Below are positions 11,956 through 26,112 of a stretch of 64,000 nt of DNA, in pieces. The notes under the pieces were generated by a model. The model made no database searches. It was not told where the DNA came from and was given only the letters and a program-made list of their open reading frames with translations. Each line of letters opens with the position of its first letter. Position 1 is the first letter of the stretch. A program made the position numbers and the translations under genes. This stretch comes from Ephemerocybe angulata. Its lineage: Eukaryota; Basidiomycota; Agaricomycetes; Agaricales; Psathyrellaceae. The DNA lies in assembly GCA_013368325.1 (NCBI GenBank), contig JAACJK010000110.1:372001-436000 (forward strand). Direction: 5' to 3'.

Positions 11956-14900
11956 ATGGCCCCGAGCTTTTTTAGCAGGCTCACCAAGGCGGCTGCCGCC
12001 GCCCCGACGACAAATAACGACTACGAAACAACGACGACCGAGGCAGCGCCCACCGACACGAAATCATCCACGACGAAGGGCAGGCGGTCGGCCTCCCGGG
12101 AAGCAAGCACGAGCACTTCTGCCTCCGGAACCGCCAAGTCCACGAAATCAACGAAATCAAGCGACACGTCTTCCACCACACACCAGTCACCACGCACGAG
12201 CTTCCAAGCCGGCATCTCCACCCTCACCCGTGTCAGCACATCGAGGAACAGGGCAGCGTCCAATCCCGCGGGCAACGGCAGACACAAGGCCGCCAACGAG
12301 TCGACGAGCAGCTTCCATCGCAAGGCCGACAGCGCGGGTGCGGCGCCCCCTCCAGTCCCGCTTTTGCCAGACAGCTTGAAGGTTTCGCACGGGCCAGGGG
12401 CGACGAAGAGCAGACGGAATTCGATAATTTCACTCGTGTTGGGTGGAGGGAAAAACAAGGACAATTCTAGCATCGTACCACAACCTCCGACGGCACCATC
12501 AACTGTTGACACATCGGTTACCCATCCCCCCCGCCACGACGCCAGCTACAGCGACGACGACGACGACCCAGGCATCCCCACCATCGTCACCGTCGGGCCC
12601 ACCAGGAGCAGGGAGAGCCTCGCCACCAGCTTCAGCACCCAGCCCGGCGTCACCGTCGTACCGCCTTCCCCACTAGTCTACACTCGAAGCCTTGGCTCCA
12701 GCACCCATTCGGCATCACGCGAGCACTTCCCCATCGCTGACGACGCCGACGAAGCTGATAATCAGAATCGAGAGCATAACGCTGCGGCGGAACAGGAGCG
12801 AACTAGCCCCCAAGCTCAAGCTCAGCCTGTGACGACCCCCACCTCCGCGAGCACCACCGGCACCACCACCGCATCTGTCCTCGTATCGATCTTTGGCAGA
12901 CGTCCCCGAACAAGCTCAATCTCGTCTGCGATCAGCGGCATAATTGGCGGCGGCGCTAAGCCCAGCGACCTCGACATCGCTGCTACTGCCAACAAGGACC
13001 TCAACGGCACCGGCCCTACCCCTCCCACCACCGCCGCAACCATAAAGCAAAGCTACTTCGAGAGCCAGAGGGACAATCCGCCACCCCCACCCGTTCCTCC
13101 CCTCCCAAATACCCCAGATACCATGGCTCCACTGAGATCCCAAACCGGATTGGCGCCGGCGCCTGAGGTGCAGCGCAAGACGTCGTCACGGTCCCTGACC
13201 AACCTGCCGCCGCCAATTCTGGTCCCTGATCATGGCCTGCCCTCGAACAATACCACCAAACAAGCGGCCGGGGCGCCGCAGCATGCAAGAGCAGCGACGT
13301 CCCCAGAGCCCGCCGACGGCGCTGTGACCATGACGCCCATCGTCGACAGCCCGACCGCGCTCAACACGACCTTCAACTCGCTCACGCCGTCCAACTCCGC
13401 CGCCTCGACGTCGAGCACGCGCCCCGTGGCGTCGGCGAGCAGCGGCGGCGGCTTCAGCGGCTTCCTCTCGCCCAAAAAGAACGATGACGACACCGCCTCG
13501 ATCATCTCCGTCTCATCCAAGTCGCCCGGGAAAGACAAGGACGGCGAGAAGAAGCGCTTGTTCAAGCGCAGCACGACACGCAAGCCTACCGGACTCGCAA
13601 GCGCGCTAGCCGCTACTGGCATGGCAATGGCGAACCCGAGCATATCGGCCGTGCATGCAACGCAGATGGCCGCAGCCTCGACAGCTGCGGTTCAAGCCGC
13701 TGCTAAGGAAAAGGAAAAGGATAAGGAGACAGGGGGTGTCACATCGAAGGGTGCTCCCCCAGGTACGATGCCGTATATCAGCAAGAGCCCATCGTCGAGC
13801 GGGGCCGTAGGGAGGAGTGCGACTACGCTTGGGTCGTCCGTGTCGCCGCGGTCGGCCAAGTCGACGGGGAGGAAGGCGAGTGGAGGGAGTGGAGGGAGGA
13901 GTCCGACGGGGAGCTCGTATCGTGTGCACAGTCCGTCGGGCAAGAAGCACTCGCGGAGACCGTCCCTATCTGCTTATTCTGACGGCGCGAATTCTAATGC
14001 TGGCGGGCTCAGTGTGAATGGAGGCGGGAGCGAGTACTACTCTGGGAACGAGAGTGAAGGGGCACGGTCGAGGATTAGTAGGAGACCGCCAAGCCAGCTT
14101 GGGAATAGTGGGAGTGAGATTGATTCCGACGACGAAAGTGATAGTGGAGGTGATAGCAGCGACGACGAGTTGCTCGACGGACTTGACTTTGAGGATGAGG
14201 ACATGCCTGTGACTGGGTTCGCCGTGGCGAGCAATAAACGCAACGCCGACTTCCATGAGCTATTCCCCTCTGTGCCAGAAGGCGACTACTTGATTGAAGG
14301 TGCGTGCTACCATCCTAACACCTCACTAATACATCGCGGACTAATCACATTAACTCAATCTAGACTATGGCTGCGCACTCCAACGTGAAATACTCATCCA
14401 AGGCCGCCTCTACATCTCAGAGAACCACATCTGCTTCCACGCAAACATCTTCGGATGGATCACAGACCTCGCCATCCCGACGGACGAAATCACCTCGCTC
14501 GAGAAGAAAATGACGGCCTTCGTCATCCCGAACGCCATCGGCATCACCACGCGGCAGGCGCGGTACACCTTCGCGTCCTTCCTCTCGCGCGACACGACGT
14601 ACGACGTCATCTACAACATCTGGCGCCTCGCGCGCCCGGACGACATTCAGAGCATCCGCAGCGGCCGCGGGTCGCTCGAGGGCGCAGGGGCGAGCGGGAG
14701 TGTCATTGGAGACATTGGGGGCGCGAAGGCGCCTGGGAATGGGCATGGGCCCGCGGCGGCGAAGAAGGTTGCGAGGAAGGCGACGCAGTGCGGGTGTGGG
14801 AGGGAGGGGCACCATTATACGGAGACGGCGATGGAGGCGACGTTCCCTGGTTCGCCAGAGATGATTCATAACCTCATGTTCACGAGTGGGTTCATCAAGG

Positions 14901-16283
14901 ATTTCATGGCGGACGACCAGAAGCTTTTGGGTGCGTCATATTTTTCAATCACACTCACCTTGCATTAGCAACTGACAATGCGCTCTAGACATACAAACCT
15001 CCGACTGGATGCCTGTGAGTGACGGCTCGAACCTTTTGAAGCGCAACATGTCGTACATCAAGCCCTTGAACGCACCTATGGGGCCGAAGCAGACGAAGTG
15101 CGAGATCCACGACGAGATGGACCATTTCGATCTCAACCAGTGGATCAGCACAGTGTCGACGACGCGGACGCCGGACGTGCCCAGCGGAGGCGTGTTCAGC
15201 GTGAAGACGCGGACGTGCGTGACGTGGGCGGGGCCGATGTCGAGCAAGGTGGTTGTGACGACGCAGACGGAGTGGACGGGGAGGAGTTTCATTCGAGGTA
15301 CGTCTGCTTCCTGTGCTTGCTTGTGTGCTTGCAGATTCTGATTTGTTTCTTGGTGTGTAGGTATCATTGAGCGTTCGGCTATTGATGGTCAGAAGGTGTA
15401 CCACAGGGAGCTGGAGACTGCTATGCGGGCCTACATCACTGAGCACCACAGCGAGTTCGTACCCGAAGGCGCCCTCGCAGAGATTGCAGCAGCCGAAGAA
15501 GAAGCCGAAGCCGACCAATCCAAAGAGCTCGACACGACCGAGGGAGGCGCCGCGCCCGCCGAAGCCGGTGCAGACGCCCTCTCGCAGGAGGCGCGCGAGA
15601 AGCAGCGGGCGCAGGACCGCAACCAGCGCGCGTGGCAGTGGGCGTGGGACACGTTCGCGGGTGCGTTCTCCGTCGCGAAGCAGTCGACGAAGACGGCGCT
15701 GGACCTCGTGGTGGACGCGTGGGACCAGTCCTCCAGCACGACGATACTGTACTTTGTGATCGTGCTCCTGGTGCTGAGCAACCTGTACACGCTGATCCGG
15801 ATGGGGAAGAAGGAGGAGGTGGGGCGGCGGAAGGAGATGATGAAGGCGGAGGAGAGAGAGCGCTGGGTGCAGGGTGTTGTGCTTACGCTGTGGGAGGAGC
15901 TCGCGGCGGGGAAGAAGGAGGCTGTGGATTTGAGGGATCGGTTTATTTTTGACCCCAAGGTCGCGAGTCAGTTGCATCCCCCGTTAAGAGTGCCGCCGAC
16001 GAGCCTGGAGTCGGCGTTGTCGTCGTTCTCGAGCTCGGCGCTGTCGTCGTCTGCGTCTCCGCCTGTGAGCTCGAGCGCGGCGGTGCTGTTGGTGCCGCCA
16101 ATGTCTTCGGCGCCGGGCTTTCCTCCTGCGCCTTCTTCTGCTGTGGTTCTCCTGCCGCCCAGCCCGGAGAAGTGGAGGGAGGAGGTTGTGCATTTGAGCG
16201 AGACGCTGACGGCGGTGGAGGAGAGGATTGCGGCGATTAAGCAGAGTCTTGCGACGCTGGAGACGATTGATACTCTTGACTGA
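11956..16283 (+). CDS. GRAM-VASt membrane-contact lipid (sterol) transfer protein
   Basis: Predicted homolog of the Lam/Ltc (Aster/GRAMD1) proteins, which are anchored in the ER and move sterol at membrane contact sites. Exons 11956-14299, 14364-14930, 14989-15297 and 15361-16283 give 1380 residues. Residues 1 to about 755 are low-complexity, rich in Ser/Thr/Pro/Ala, with an acidic DDE/S patch just before the GRAM domain. The GRAM domain spans about 764-870 (ADFHELFPSVPEGDYL.., GRLYISENHICFHANIFGW). The VASt/StART-like domain spans about 930-1105 (TAMEATFPGSP.., LKRNMSYIKPLNAPMGPK, TEWTGRSFIRGIIE). A single TM helix at about 1200-1222 (TTILYFVIVLLVLSNLY) acts as the ER anchor. A Ser/Pro-rich segment and a final short coiled coil follow. 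The architecture matches Lam5/Lam6 more than Sip3-type proteins, since I see no BAR or PH domain. The long disordered N-terminus is well beyond what the domains need. Confidence 0.92.
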
Positions 16284-17152
16284 TTTGGTTCCATCCGCCC
16301 CCTTTGATTCGCCCTCTGCTTTTTATAAGAGGGCAGCCATGCCCATTGCGATCACCTCGCCCCCTTCGCGTTCATCCACCGACGCCCACATTTACCACAT
16401 AGCCCGTGCTTTATTCGGTTTCATCGTTGGCTGCCGCATGATGTTTTCTGCGGCAGATTCAAAAATATCTTCGCTTTCTATTCCAGCGTTCCATACACGA
16501 GCGCTGCGTTCCTTCTTTGGCTTCCACACCCCACATAAATTACTACCTCCACTCGTTACCTAAATCTCTTCATTGCTCATCATAAGGACACTCGTTTACT
16601 TCTCGTTTTAGCGTTCTACTACTTGGATAGTGTACAGCGGGTTTTCTTTGCTCTTTTTACGGGTTTATTCTCTCTCTTCTGTTTAACGCTTGCTTGAAGT
16701 CAAAGTCAAATTGAAATTGGGATATCTGCTTGGTTATACGAACCTCCTCTAGCGTGTGGATGAACGAACGAACACAGTAACGCGCACGGCCGGCCGTCCT
16801 TTGGCTACAACTGCGATGGAAATGTCATCCTAACTATTCAATGAAGGGACCAGGAGGAGACGTACGTGCAATAAATATTGTCAAGACTCAGGAGACAACC
16901 TCAAGAAACGTGTACAAGAAGCACAAAGCCAAGGCGATCAGGAACGACGTCAACAGGCTTCTCGTTCTCGAAGCACCCCATCGCATTCGAAAGCATACTT
17001 ACAATACACATATACACCTACCTGCATCAGCTGTCGCGAAACGAGGTGCAACGAGGCATCCAGGGCCTTAAGAAAGCTTAAGAAGGACAAGCACGAGAAG
17101 GATTATAGACTAACCATTCGGACAAAGGAGTATCTCGAAGTGGAGCGAATTC

Positions 17153-17171
17153 GAACGAACGAACGAACGAA
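17153..17171 (+). repeat. (GAAC)n microsatellite
   Basis: Nearly five tandem GAAC units. A shorter GAAC run lies at 16762-16773. Confidence 0.9.
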
Positions 17172-17388
17172 GAGGGATAACAATAGGAACTCTTTGGAAA
17201 GGTAAACTCCCCTCGGACTTGTCGCTCACTTGCGTGACGAAGAATTCGAAGGGCGCTAATTATGTAGGTGGGGGTAATGAGTTGGCGCCATTGTCACCAA
17301 GCTAACCTTCTTTCCAGTTGGATCTAGCTTCACTTGGTTGGGAACAAGCCATGTCACATTGCAATTGTCCGACGGCGATAGAACAGAA

Positions 17389-17433
17389 TAGATAGATAAA
17401 TAGACAGAGATAGACAGACGGACGGACAGACGA
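17389..17433 (+). repeat. degenerate GATA/GACA/GACG tetranucleotide run
   Basis: A mixed tetranucleotide microsatellite with GATA, GACA and GACG units in succession. Confidence 0.8.
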
Positions 17434-18158
17434 TGGGCACGGTGACGTGGGGCACACAAGTCGGAGATGAATCAGAATTGCTCGCTGAACGATAGGGGTC
17501 GCGCGCGCGGACCTACAGACACGACCGGCCGCGCTCTTTTAATTTTTAGAGGTGAAAAGAAACGGGGGAAGCTTAGAACAGGGCGGAACTGAACAGGAAC
17601 GGCGAAGAAACGAGACGCGGCATGAAATTCTGGTCGTCAAGGGGGCGTGAATAGTACTACTACTGTCTGGTAGAGGTAGAGGTAGAGAGAGGTAATGCGG
17701 TGTAGGGGCACTGGGGGAGAGATATCGCAAGAGGACATATAGAACGAACGCAGGGCGAAGGGGGGCGGATGGGGTTCAGGTAAACAAGAAGGTGGTTGGT
17801 TGGTATCTTTTCGTCACAGGGAATATCGGTGCGCTGTCTGTAGGGTGGTTGGATGGGTTAGGTATGAGAAAGATGGCGAATAAAAAGGAGGGCGAAAACG
17901 AAACAAAACAAATGTACGTAAAAACACAACAGATGAAGATGCAATACACAAAAGTGAGTCTAAAGACGCGTTTCAATTACCACATAAACACGTAGCAAGG
18001 AAGGGTCTACCTCGCCCTTCTCGTCCATCCACCCCTCCTTCTATGGATATGAGAGAACAAGGGCAAGCGCGTTCCTGAAAATTTTCGTTCGATAGTAATG
18101 GTCTTGAACCCCCAGACCAGCCGGCCTGGCCCCGCAAATGAAAGGAGAAGCAGGACAA

Positions 18159-19275
18159 TTAGAGTGGACGGCGCCCGCCCAGCCCGCAAAGGGCTAGCGC
18201 AGCCTTCATCATGTCGTCGTCCTCCACGACCATGGGGTGGTGTGACGAGGAATACGGTTTCGCAGAAGCGTTCTTGCCCTCCACGTCGCCGTGGCCCGGC
18301 CGCGCCCCGCTCCCACCCCACCTCGGGTCCTCGCGCCCCCAGGTGCTCGGCGGCGTGATCGCCTCGTCCGACTCGTCGTCCGTGAGCTCGAGGTCCATCG
18401 GGGTGCCCTTTGGCGTGACGTCCGGCTGCGACCCTGGCTCGTACTTTTGCCGGTGCACCGTCCTGTGCCGGTAGGCGGTCGAGGCGGGTGGGGACGGCGC
18501 AGGGAGGTGGTGGTGGTGCGGATGGTGGTGGTGGTGGTGGTGGTGATGGTGCGAGTGGTGCGCCCGGGGGTGGGGTGCCGAGGACGAGGAGGAGGTGTGA
18601 CCATCGCCCTTGTCGCTGATACGTGCCGCGGCGCACGCCCACTCCAGCGTGCGTTTCGAGCGCGCCTGCTTGGTGTAGTCGAGGTACTCGGAGCCGGCGG
18701 GGCTTGCGGGGACGAGCGGCGAGGAGGGCATGTGGTCCCAGATGTGGTTGCTGCCCATGCCCTCGCTGGTGGTGTGGCGACGTGTCGGGGTGTGGGGGGT
18801 GTGACTGTGTGTGGGGTTGCGCAGCTCGGTGCGTGACGCGACGCGGTCGAGCGAGGGCCGCGAGCCCAGGGCGGACGAGCAGCGGCTGCTGGTGCCCGAG
18901 CTGAAGGTCGGCGACACCGTCCGGCTGTTGGCGCTGGACTCCTTGTTGGCGGCCGACTTGCGCTCCGTCTGGCGCTTGTTCTGGAACCATATTGTCACCG
19001 ACTTGATCTCCCTGTGACGAGGCGGGTCATTAGCCGCCAAAACTGCGTATTGGGCCGGCGGGGACGTACATCTGGCCAGCCTTTGCCACTGCCTCGCGCT
19101 CCTCGCGTGAGGGATGGGAATTGCGGTGGAACAGGGTCTCGAGCATGGTGAGCTGGGCATTGGTGAAGCGTTTTCTTGTGCGGCGGGAGGCGTTTATGGC
19201 GCTGGGGGTGATCTCGTCCGACGAGGAGAAGGATGCGGCGGAGTCCGTGCGCGACAGCGAGGAGACGGCGTCCAT
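18159..19275 (-). CDS. homeodomain transcription factor
   Basis: Nuclear DNA-binding regulator of the fungal homeobox type. Minus-strand exons 19070-19275 and 18159-19011 (intron 19012-19069, 58 nt, phase 2) give 352 residues. The homeodomain occupies residues 31-90. It starts RRTRKRFTNAQLTMLETLF, and recognition helix 3 reads SVTIWFQNKR, with the invariant W77, F78, N80 and R82 all present. The intron falls just before helix 3. The remaining 260 residues are disordered and Ser/Pro-rich, with a His-rich tract of about 18 residues encoded around 18506-18553 and acidic patches (MDLELTDDESDEA; VVEDDD). The homeodomain has the normal 60 residues, so it is not the TALE class. It does not sit in a mating-type-like divergent pair here. 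Targets are unknown. Confidence 0.92.
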
Positions 19276-21231
19276 GGCGGCGGAGGCGATAATGGGGGGT
19301 CGGGGGCAAAATCAGGACGCGAACTTGATATTTATGTCAACATTCTGATCCCGTCCAAATTAAACACACGACTTCAGGCGCGTACGGTCACGTGCACCGT
19401 GTCTCGCTAATCACCGCCGCTCCCACACAATTTTCGCCCTTCTCATGCGCCGACAAAAAGGCCCTAACCCCGCCTGCATTTTCTGTTCTTCTGAGGGGCC
19501 TGGGGAGCACGTCCTGCAAACTCCTGCAAGTTCGTTGGGCCCGCCCCCAGCCATTTCTGTTTGATCTCCTAAGTCGCGTCGCGCCGCGCGTTGCCGAAAT
19601 TGGGCTAAATATTTGTCCCAATTAGATTCCAATCAATATGAATTTCCCCATGGCAATTTACTATCCCGTAGGCGCTTGCCAGCACCCCTATGAGACGGCC
19701 TGGCAGCCGCCGGTGTATCCGACTCACCGCACCCCGACGACGAGGCCAAGGTCCGCCAGCAGAGGTCACTATCTGCAGCGCCGTGTGGCCCAGAATTACC
19801 CACATCCTCCCGGCCGACGTCAATCAAACAACACACCGTGACAACTCAAAACAGCTCTTGTCACCTCATTTCACGACCTCATTTACCAACTTACATCAGG
19901 CCAAATGCCCATCTACCCTTTGTTGCCAGGTAAGGCATCCCTTCTCCCTTCCAAGTTCCAAGTTCTCTTGACTCCCCCACGTCGGACCCCCAAACTTAAC
20001 TCGCCAAACCCAAACTGAAGTCTGAAGCCCCTAAAGACAGGGGAGGGTAATTAATGTGACGGGCAGTCTAGACAAGCTTAACGAGACGCACCACACGCTC
20101 CGTGACGAAAAAACCTCGTTAGCCTTGTCACACCCTCACGGAATATAGCACCCTAATTACGGCGTCCACACACGCGTGCGCCGTGCATCAGAGCTTCTAG
20201 ATGGCCACCATCGCCGTCGCGTCGCGTCTCGAGTATTTTCAACGCGACGTGATATCAAACCCCCGAATTCCGTCGCCCCGTTTGCTGCCCGGATCTATCA
20301 TCGGAGCGTCCTCAGTAAGTGCCCCAGGCGCCACGCGCGCGTCCAGGACGCGTCCGCAGGACACATCGACTGCGTCAGGGCAAGTCATTAAAGCTCATAT
20401 TCACAAGGTACTCCGGGTAAGTACAGCAAGGCAGCGTACCGAACTTAAAACTTGCAGAACTAGTAGCCCCGGGCGATTGAGCCCTGAACTTCAGAACACC
20501 ATCGCCCGGGATTACTAGTTCATAACGCAACCATGTACGTTCCGAAACACGGACATGATCATTACCTCGTCTTCGACTCCGTAAATATTAGCCTTGATTA
20601 CAGCCTTAGCAAGATGGTCATGTCCGCCGGAATGTTTTAAGGTCTTTGCGCGCCTATCCGGCTCTCCTCTTCCGAACCTATTATGAAGTGACAGCATCAG
20701 TTCCTACAAGTACTGTAACCTGTCGCTGTTGTTGTTGTACTCAAGCAAGCTGTTCTGATATCTTCTTGTTCTGTTCTGTTACTTATCAGTGCGTTATCAT
20801 CCTGCTGTCTGTTCGTCATTAAATGAGTGACAGGAGGCATGCAAGTTCTGACAGCCGGTCCACCGGGATATATTTTGTGGGCGCCAGGTGGGCGCTAGAA
20901 TACCTGGAGCTGCCTTCCATAGTCAAGGACGCCATAAAGGAGCCCCAAGCTCCAAGCCAACGGCCGCACGCTCACGTCCACATAGCTTAGCCGCGCCTAA
21001 ACCTGAGTAGCACAACTAGCGGTGGAGCCCAAGCCTCACACTCCACCTCACACCACACGAAGAACGCTTGAAGGAGGTAGAGATAAATGGTACATTTGCA
21101 TTTCGTCCGACCGATTCACACTATCTATACAGCACTGAGATCGTCCGACCATGACAATAGAACTACAATTTTGCGTTGCTGCTTCGTCTCCACCACACTT
21201 CCGAGAGAGTAAGATCGTCGAGAGACATGAT
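19276..21231. other. intergenic region upstream of the homeodomain gene
   Basis: Nearly 2 kb lie between the enolase 3' end and the start of the homeodomain gene, both on the minus strand. No domain-bearing frame was found. It is probably the extended regulatory region of the transcription factor plus the enolase terminator. It contains a strong inverted repeat at 20457-20521. Confidence 0.55.
20457..20521. repeat. 21-bp inverted repeat with 23-nt loop
   Basis: Arms at 20457-20477 and 20501-20521 match at 19 of 21 positions (GAACTAGTA at one end, CCCGGGCGAT at the inner side) and would form a stable hairpin. There is no obvious flanking duplication. It could be a miniature-element relic or a transcribed hairpin. 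Confidence 0.85.
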
Positions 21232-22869
<1,638 letters not shown>

Positions 22870-23373
22870 GGAGGATGGATGGGGGATAAGAGAGATATGA
22901 GGTTGGGAGAAAGGGGCGTCAGTTATCTCTTGATCTAAGTATCAACCCAACTTTCTCACGGCGCTAACGAGGGTAACAGGCACCAGGTGAAGATTTTTTC
23001 GCGATTTCGGGCGATGGTTGCGCTGATTGGCCTCGGTAATTTGCCAAATGCTTCCGCCCAAACGGTCCTCGGACAAACGTGCTCAGACTAGATAAAACAG
23101 CTCTGAAAATGCCTCTCCTTGGAGAGGTCGAATAGGCGACTTGTAGGTTATCGTAGGCGACCCCAACGGGTTGGGTCGGCTCCAGGCTTTGGAAGGACTC
23201 ATCCAGAAGGTTCCATATGACAGAATTCTACCTATGACGCGAAAATACAAAATCCTAAAGATAATAACCATCAGATAAACCCCCGGTACATCGACGGGGT
23301 AGCCGCTTCGTCACTTACCCTGGATATAGTACTACGTTCTTCGGACATTGGGTCCAGCCGCCCAAACGACCGA
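22870..23373 (-). promoter_or_regulatory. enolase promoter region
   Basis: This is 504 nt between the Nog2 stop and the enolase start, both on the minus strand. On the minus strand, 22870-22916 is a pyrimidine tract ending at the ATG, and a CCAAT box lies at 23026-23030, about 157 nt upstream. The two features suit a highly expressed glycolytic gene; the transcription start is not determined. Confidence 0.5.
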
Positions 23374-25753
23374 TCACCTTTTCTTCCGCTCGGTGCGCTT
23401 CCCAGTTGGTAGCGAGCGCAGCAGCGCCGCTTTCGAGCGATTCTTGTTCTTGACGTTGGCTTTCGAGTAGAAGTTCTCTGCCTTTTTCTAGAGCACAGAT
23501 AACGATGTCAGCTGGTAGTGCGCATTGCCCGCCACAGGAGCCCATACCTTGTTGGTCTTCATACGAGCCTCCTTTTGGACGTTTTCTTCGTCGGAAACAT
23601 CGGCGTCGTCTGTTAATAGTGTGAGATGAAGCCTTAGTCTACCGATAGGACGGTCCTCACCTTCGTCGCCACCGGCGGCGTCCTCCTCATCGTCATCCTC
23701 TTCATCTTCGTTATCTTCGCCACTCTCAGAAGGACCCTCATTTTCCACGCTAATGCCCTCGAAGACATCACCCCACTGGAGATCCTCCTCATCCTCATCG
23801 ACCTCAGATCCTTCAGCATCCTCAGATCCCGAGCCAGCCTCAACCTCCGCATCCTCGTCGCCCTCCTCAGGGTCCTCCTCGAGAGGTTGAATATCTTCAG
23901 GAACGAAGACGTTCTTTTGCATGATGGTCTTGAGGTTCTGCTTGACAACAGGCAGCTCCTTCGCCTTTCCTTTACCCTTCGCCTCGGCAATCTTCCTCTT
24001 CTTCGCCTCCGCAGCGTTTAGCTCCTCCGGACGCTCAGGAGGAGTGACGAAGAAGGGTATCCGGCCACGGACCCAGTCGCTCAGGATAATCTTAGAGATA
24101 GCCTCACGATCTGGCTCTCCGTGCTTCAGAAGGCGACCCTTCTGTCTAGCCAACTTGTCGAGCAGGTCTTCAGGAGCCCAAGCTTCTGAAGGATCGTCAG
24201 GGTTGGGGAGAGGGATGTTGTAGGTCCTCGAGAGGTAGATGGGCTTCACCCTGTCCATAAGGGTGGCAATATGGTCGGAAGGGGTAGGGAGAGCCTCGAC
24301 ACGCACGACTCCCTTGAGCACGGTAGCGGTCTCATTGTCATGGGCGGAAGTGGGGACGATACCAGGGCAATCGATGAGGTAAATCCTTCGAGTGAGGGTG
24401 ATGTATTTCCAGACCTAGTCATGGTTAGAAAGGCCCTGAAATGTAAATTCAAGGACTACGAACCTTTGTCTCCCCGGGAACGGGGGCGACCGTGCAGACT
24501 TTGCCACTCTTCAAGGTATTAATGACACTGCTCTTTCCAACGTTGGGATAACCCATGAAACCGACGGAAATCTGCTTCTTGTCGGAATGCAGCTGGGCGA
24601 ACTGTCTGAGGAGTTGGATGAGGGTTCCTTTACCAAAGGAGTTGTTAGGAGATGCGTGGAAGGCGATGGTGGGGTATTTGGGGGTAAGATGCTGAATGTA
24701 TCTGGCCTAAAAGAAGTTCAATATACACCACTATGGCCGCAAAATGGCTGGGATACTTACGGTGACCCAGTTAGGGACCAAGTCGCACTTGTTGAGCACC
24801 AAGACGACCTGCTTGTGTGATTTTTCCTTCTTGATGTAGTCCAAGACCGACTGGCAGAGCGTGCCTAAGGGGTCCCTGGCATCGAGAATGTGCAGAATAA
24901 CGTCGGAGGAGTCGATGACCTTGTACAATTCACCGTAGATACGCCTGGAGGTACCCTTGGCGTAGATGGGCTCGTGGTAGTCGGCGTGTGTGGGCACATC
25001 GACCAAGTCGGATGCAAGAGGCTCTGAGAGACGGTTAGGTGAATAATCATGTTGAAATCCCGGATGTACGCACCAATCGTTCCTCCTCCTCCAGGCTTGC
25101 TCGCACTCTCCTCCGCCTCGGTAAGCAGCGTCGAGGCACTCTTGCTCAACTCTTCGAAAGATCCGACTTCAATCCTAGGGCGCTTGCGCTGGGCCTTGGG
25201 GCCGAAAGTGTCGCCGAAAGGCTCGGTTTCGACGATATGGGGACGCTATAAATAATTAAAGAAAAAGGTGAGGAGAGGAGATCGGTGGGAGACGGTGCAA
25301 GTGTTACTTTACGGGTGTGAGGGTTGAGCGCATCGTCGAGCAAGGCCATGGGCAGCTTGTTCCTCTTCAACAACACCGAATAAGGATCATCTTTCTTCGC
25401 GCTCAAGCTCGTCCTGAAGTGGTCCAAAGCGGTCTGCGAGATAACCCTCGTATTGCCTGTACCAAATCGCCCTTTAGCACCCCAATCCCGATATCTGAAC
25501 GAGCCTCGAATTACGCACCGAACCAGCGACGATCAGGCTGCACCCGACCAGGCTTCGTCTCGTCCTCGCCCTTCTGGAACACCGCCGCCTCGATGATCTT
25601 TCCATCCTTGTCCCGCACGGCCTTGCCGCCGTTCAGCATCTTCAGCCTCGACGCTGCCTTGGCATCGCGGTAGAAATTTTCGCCCTTGACTCGCTTGAGG
25701 TTGACCGAGCCGGAGGAAGACGACTTCGTCTTCTTGTTGGTGGGGGGCGCCAT
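23374..25753 (-). CDS. NOG2: nucleolar GTP-binding protein 2 (60S assembly GTPase)
   Basis: Circularly permuted GTPase of the YlqF/YawG family, needed in the nucleus for late maturation and export of pre-60S ribosomes. Minus-strand exons: 25519-25753, 25308-25456, 25074-25245, 24761-25023, 24464-24706, 23661-24414, 23548-23609, 23374-23487, coding 663 residues. The N-terminal NGP domain has the family motifs ([29 protein letters not shown]). Motif order is permuted: G5-like DARDP, then G4 NKCD (about 264), then the P-loop GYPNVGKSS (325-333), then G3 DCPG (369-372). A very acidic Glu/Asp segment lies in the C-terminal third, followed by a basic Lys-rich tail ending [10 protein letters not shown]. 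The 51-nt intron 23610-23660 is open in frame, so an unspliced form would add 17 residues to the acidic region. Start [12 protein letters not shown] fits the family. Confidence 0.97.
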
Positions 25754-26112
25754 AGTAGAGGTGGGAGCGTCAGGAAGGCGGGCCTGACTGAATACTAGGG
25801 TATCGCTGGGGTCGCAAGGCAGAAACTGCCTTTTCCAAAAAATATGATCAGGTTCCCACGCGTGGTAACTTGGATTTATTGGGTCCGAATCGTGCGGGCT
25901 ATGAAGGAAAGGGAAAGGAAAGAAAGCAGAGTGACTGCTCATATGTATTAATACTATTTACAAGGAGAGACATGTTACAAAGTGTACTGTAAAGACAGGA
26001 AGGGCCCAGATCAGCCAATTATTTACCAGACCAATGAATGAAAGTCCAATACAGAGTCGCGAGGGCCACAAGTTATTCTTTACCCAATCACATAGCTTGG
26101 CCCCACTAGAGT
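25754..26112. other. short intergenic region
   Basis: 359 nt between two minus-strand genes. It holds the Nog2 promoter and the 3' end of the membrane-protein gene. No distinct motif was recognised. Confidence 0.5.

Larger units (their letters stand above)
16284..18158. other. convergent intergenic region with microsatellites
   Basis: This is the space between the ends of the GRAM-VASt gene (+) and the homeodomain gene (-). It is AT-richer than the coding parts and has no domain-bearing frame. It contains GAAC repeats at 16762-16773 and 17153-17171 and a GATA/GACA/GACG run at 17389-17433. It probably holds both 3' untranslated regions. Confidence 0.6.

Noticed and set aside
18098..19017. Long plus-strand open frames opposite the homeodomain gene
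   Set aside because: They are antisense shadows of the GC-rich coding exon. The minus strand carries the complete homeodomain with a proper intron.
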